DNA from: SCTD01 sp046593875
GTDB lineage: Bacteria > Actinomycetota > Actinomycetes > Mycobacteriales > SCTD01
NCBI GenBank assembly: GCA_046593875.1
Contig: JBKJQQ010000236.1
Span: forward strand, 1-35,947
Length of the DNA: 35,947 nucleotides
Reading direction: 5' to 3'
Part shown: in pieces, positions 33,275-35,947 of the stretch
Position numbering within the stretch: position 1 is the first letter of the stretch
Layout of the letters: each line of letters begins with the position of its first letter
Notes under the pieces: model-generated
What the model saw: only the letters and a program-made list of their open reading frames with translations
What the model was told of the DNA's origin: nothing
Database searches by the model: none
Translations under genes and position numbers: made by a program

Positions 33275-33489
33275 GTCCTGCGGACCGGGGCCTTGGTGGT
33301 GCGCCACCAGCGCAGGCAGGCCCGGAAGGCCATGCGGGTCAGCAGCACGACAGCCAGCACGAGCAGGACCGCGGCCAGCCAGCCCAGGGGGCCGTAGGAC
33401 CACAGCGCCACGCAGGCGGTGGCCAGCATCAGCAGGGGCCCGGCCAGGAGCAGGGGCATGAGCAGCGCCACGCGGTCAGGGTGAGGCAC
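33271..33489 (-). CDS. Small two-helix membrane protein
   Basis: A 72-aa protein starts at GTG 33487-33489, or 62 aa if from the internal ATG. Two hydrophobic segments (MPLLLAGPLLMLATACVALW and GWLAAVLLVLAVVLLT) are followed by a basic tail (RWWRTTKAPVRRT), predicting two membrane helices with the C-terminus in the cytoplasm. No family was recognised. It diverges from hemH; the gap is about 60 bases. Confidence 0.6.
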   Translation of the reverse strand: MPHPDRVALLMPLLLAGPLLMLATACVALWSYGPLGWLAAVLLVLAVVLLTRMAFRACLRWWRTTKAPVRRT

Positions 33490-33548
33490 CGGAGGCCCGG
33501 CCGCACTCCCGAGGGGCGGCGGCGGCGGGCAGGCGGGAGGATCGTTGG

Positions 33549-34595
33549 GTGACCGCCCCCTCGTACGACGGGATCGACGCGCCACCGCTGCAGCCGCCGC
33601 CGGTCGACGCGCTGCTGCTCGTGTCCTTCGGCGGTCCCCAGGGACCCGAGGACGTCCTGCCCTTCATGGAGAACGTCACGCGCGGTCGCGGCATCCCGAC
33701 GGCGCGGCTCGAGGAGGTCAGCCGGCACTACCTCGACCTGTTCGGCGGGGTGAGCCCGATCAACGCGCAGGCGCGGGCGCTGAAGGCGGCCCTGGAGGCC
33801 GAGCTCGCCGCGCGCGGTCCGGACCTGCCGGTCTACTGGGGCAACCGCAACTGGCACCCGTTCCTGACCGAGGCGCTGACGCAGCTGCGGGACGACGGAC
33901 GCCGGCACGCGCTGGCCGTCGTCACCAGCGCCTTCCCGTCCTACAGCGGCTGCCGGCAGTACCGCGAGGACTGGACCGGCGCCGCGGTGCCCGGCGGGCC
34001 GATCGTGACCAAGCTGCGCCATTTTTATGCCGAGCAGGGCTTCCTCGAGCCGATGCGGCACAACGTCGAGGCGGCGTCGCACGGGCTGAGCGAGCCGCGG
34101 CTGGTGTTCACGGCGCACTCGATCCCGCTCGTCATGGCTCAGACGTCGGGCCCTTCGGGCGGCGCGTACGTCGAGGCGCTGCGGCACGCCGCGACCGAGA
34201 TCGCCGGCGACCGGCAGTTCGATCTGGTGTTCCAGTCGCGCAGCGGGCCGCCGCAGGTCCCTTGGCTCGAGCCCGACATCGGCGATCACCTGCAGGCGCT
34301 GTGGGGGGACGGGGTCCGCGAGGTGGTCATGGTGCCGATCGGCTTCACCAGCGACCACGTCGAGGTGCTCTACGACCTCGACATCCAGGCCCAGCAGCGG
34401 ATCGCCGAGACGATGCCGGGGCTCGTCGCCCGGCGGGCCGCCACGGTGGGCACTGCCCCGGCGTACATCTCGATGCTGCGCGATCTGGTCGTCGAGCGGC
34501 TCGAGGCGCCCGAGGAGCTGCCCTCGCACGGCTGCGTCGCCACGCACGACCGCTGCCCGGTCGGCTGCTGCCCGCCCCCGCCGCGGCGACCCTAG
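33549..34595 (+). CDS. hemH: Ferrochelatase (coproporphyrin III type expected)
   Basis: This 348-aa enzyme inserts Fe2+ into a porphyrin; in actinobacteria the substrate is coproporphyrin III. Motifs include ALLLVSFGGPQGPEDV, GNRNWHPF, VTSAFPSYSGCRQYRED, FTAHSIP with the catalytic His, FQSRSGPPQVPWLEPD and PIGFTSDHVEVLYDLD with the Glu. C-terminal Cys residues (HDRCPVGCC, with a Cys earlier in YSGC) fit the [2Fe-2S]-binding ferrochelatases of this phylum. A GGGAGG Shine-Dalgarno (33535-33540) precedes GTG 33549. Its stop shares CTAG with the convergent FNT gene. Confidence 0.95.
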   Translation: MTAPSYDGIDAPPLQPPPVDALLLVSFGGPQGPEDVLPFMENVTRGRGIPTARLEEVSRHYLDLFGGVSPINAQARALKAALEAELAARGPDLPVYWGNRNWHPFLTEALTQLRDDGRRHALAVVTSAFPSYSGCRQYREDWTGAAVPGGPIVTKLRHFYAEQGFLEPMRHNVEAASHGLSEPRLVFTAHSIPLVMAQTSGPSGGAYVEALRHAATEIAGDRQFDLVFQSRSGPPQVPWLEPDIGDHLQALWGDGVREVVMVPIGFTSDHVEVLYDLDIQAQQRIAETMPGLVARRAATVGTAPAYISMLRDLVVERLEAPEELPSHGCVATHDRCPVGCCPPPPRRP

Positions 34596-35374
34596 GCGCG
34601 CTCGTCGATGACCTTGTGCGGCACCTGCAGCAGGCGCAGCACGGTGACCAGGACGAGTCCGCCGACGAGATTGCCGACGACGCACAACCCGAGCAGCGCA
34701 ACCCAGTCGAGGTAGCCGAAGGCGGCGCCGGCGTGGAGGGCGGCGAAGCAGACCAGTGAGGCGACGATCGCGTGGTTGAGCTTGCCGGCGCCGAGCAGGA
34801 AGCCCATCACGATCGCTGGGACGAGTTTGACGCTTTCGCTGTCGGTGGAGTGCTGCATGTGCGTCATCAGGGTGATGACGAAGCCGCCCAGAAGGGCCAG
34901 CGCGACGGCCTTCGGGGTCACCCCGAGCCCGATGTAGAACGCGGCGCTCTCCCTGGCGGTGTCGCGCAGCTGCGGGAAGCCCACGATCACCAGGCCGGTG
35001 ACAACCCAACCCCCGAGCAGGTTGGTGATCAGGCTGATAGCCCACAGGCGCAGCAGGCCGGCGATGCTGCCGCGCTTGGCGACGACGGCCGTGACCGGCA
35101 CCAGGAAGTTCTCGGTGAACAGCTCGCTGCGGGCGAGCGTCAGCGCGATGAAGCCGATCGAGAAGGCCAGGCCGGCGAGCAGCGGGTCGTGGGTCTGGTG
35201 CTCGACCAGCAGCAGGGCGAGCACACCGCTGCCGACGTCGAGACCGCCCAGCAAGCCGGTCGCGAGTTGGCCGAGCATCGACCGGCCGAGCCGCTGCTCA
35301 CCCTCGTGGACGAGCCGGTCGAAGGTCTCCTCCTCGTCATGCTGCTGGACGGCGGGCCTGGTCGCGGTCGTCAT
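34592..35374 (-). CDS. Formate/nitrite transporter (FNT) family channel
   Basis: This 260-aa polytopic protein has about six membrane helices, as in pentameric FNT channels for formate, nitrite or hydrosulfide. Recognisable parts are the first helix region (LATGLLGGLDVGSG), ARSELFTENFLVPVTAVV (the second re-entrant loop), the helix-4 loop and the late LNHAIVASLVCF segment with the pore His. The sequence is nearer the YfdC-like branch than to FocA, so the ion is uncertain. The ATG start is at 35372-35374. It is convergent with hemH. Confidence 0.88.
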   Translation of the reverse strand: MTTATRPAVQQHDEEETFDRLVHEGEQRLGRSMLGQLATGLLGGLDVGSGVLALLLVEHQTHDPLLAGLAFSIGFIALTLARSELFTENFLVPVTAVVAKRGSIAGLLRLWAISLITNLLGGWVVTGLVIVGFPQLRDTARESAAFYIGLGVTPKAVALALLGGFVITLMTHMQHSTDSESVKLVPAIVMGFLLGAGKLNHAIVASLVCFAALHAGAAFGYLDWVALLGLCVVGNLVGGLVLVTVLRLLQVPHKVIDERA

Positions 35375-35421
35375 GGCGCCAGGTCTTCCCCATCGCCCGA
35401 CGTCGTACGCCGTGGCGCGAC

Positions 35422-35947
35422 TCACTCGGCGTCGGCGGCCTCGACCTCCTCCCTGGAGATCCCGAGCAGGAACAGCACGGCGTCCAGAAAGGGCACCGAC
35501 AGCGCTGCGTCAGCGGCTTCGCGGACGACCGGCTTGGCGTTGAACGCGATCCCGAGGCCAGCTGCTTGGAGCATGTCGAGGTCGTTCGCGCCGTCGCCGA
35601 TCGCGACGGTCTGCTCGGGCCGGAGTCCTTCGAGCTCGGCGAAGCGGCGCAGCGCCGTGGCCTTGCCGGCCCGGTCGACGACCGGACCGACCAGCTGCCC
35701 GGTCAGGCGGCCGTCGACCACCTCGAGCACGTTGGCCAGGGCGTGGTCCAGGTCGAGCTGTCTCGCCAGGTCGTCGGTGACGGCGGTGAAGCCGCCACTG
35801 ACGATGCCGACGGCGTAGCCGAGCCGCTTGAGGGTGCGCACCAGGGTGCGCGCCCCCGGGGTCAGCCGGACCGCGGCGCGGACCCGGTCGACCGCCTCCA
35901 CCGGCAGTCCCTCCAGCAGGGCGACCCGGGCGCGCAGCGACTGCTCG
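35422..35947 (-). CDS. serB: Phosphoserine phosphatase SerB (5' part outside window)
   Basis: This HAD-superfamily enzyme makes L-serine from phosphoserine. The window holds the C-terminal 174 codons; the gene runs on beyond 35947, where the N-terminal ACT part and the DxDxT catalytic motif must lie. Visible motifs are LRARVALLEGLP (cap), the VGIVSGGF segment (motif II Ser), the lysine in DRAGKA (motif III) and GDGANDLDML (motif IV). The tail after VVREAADAAL is usual. Confidence 0.92.
   Translation of the reverse strand, partial: EQSLRARVALLEGLPVEAVDRVRAAVRLTPGARTLVRTLKRLGYAVGIVSGGFTAVTDDLARQLDLDHALANVLEVVDGRLTGQLVGPVVDRAGKATALRRFAELEGLRPEQTVAIGDGANDLDMLQAAGLGIAFNAKPVVREAADAALSVPFLDAVLFLLGISREEVEAADAE

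Overview
The window is high-GC DNA from an actinomycete (Actinomycetota). The signs are very high GC, many GTG starts, genes joined by 4-base stop/start overlaps, several apparently leaderless genes, a mycothiol-dependent formaldehyde dehydrogenase and an actinobacterial-type (group 1h) [NiFe] hydrogenase. The genus cannot be read from the sequence.

Left edge (1-4,800): a complete selenocysteine tRNA (selC, anticodon TCA) lies at 24-119. A decayed IS3-type transposase remnant abuts its 3' end. Next come a PAS-PAS-GAF-GGDEF-EAL cyclic-di-GMP protein and a small group of two YceI-family genes, an 89-aa membrane-anchored protein and a 32-aa DUF6893-like peptide.

Hydrogenase operon (4,805-14,951, minus strand, transcribed right to left): hhyS, hhyL, a NifU-like/Rieske-like fusion, a DUF5947-like protein, a DUF6084-like protein, a 445-aa conserved accessory protein, a maturation endopeptidase, a 39-aa peptide, hypA, hypC, a second divergent hypC-like gene, hypD and hypE. 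Nine of its junctions are 4-base GTGA/ATGA overlaps. The predicted enzyme is a high-affinity, O2-tolerant H2 uptake hydrogenase. The small subunit shows the CxxD change that gives a 3Cys-1Asp proximal cluster. hypB is not in the window. hypF survives only as an N-terminal acylphosphatase scrap at about 15,126-15,320.

Selenium and one-carbon block (15,317-21,103, plus strand): selA and selB (Sec-tRNA synthesis and Sec-specific elongation factor), S-(hydroxymethyl)mycothiol dehydrogenase, a metallo-beta-lactamase-fold hydrolase and moaA. With selC, this is Sec machinery on both sides of the hydrogenase operon, but no Sec codon was found in any gene here. A Sec-containing, molybdopterin-dependent formate dehydrogenase elsewhere in the genome is the natural guess for the client.

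Right part (21,170-35,947): mostly housekeeping or unlinked genes. They include a luciferase-like monooxygenase, an M23 peptidase, a threonine-aldolase-like PLP enzyme, an ATP-grasp ligase divergent from a second GGDEF-EAL protein, an alpha/beta hydrolase, a zinc-ribbon protein, a hexapeptide acetyltransferase, an FAD oxidoreductase with a quinone oxidoreductase, a Pro/Ala-rich envelope protein, ferrochelatase, a formate/nitrite-family channel, and serB running off the end. Three convergent gene pairs here end on one shared CTAG.
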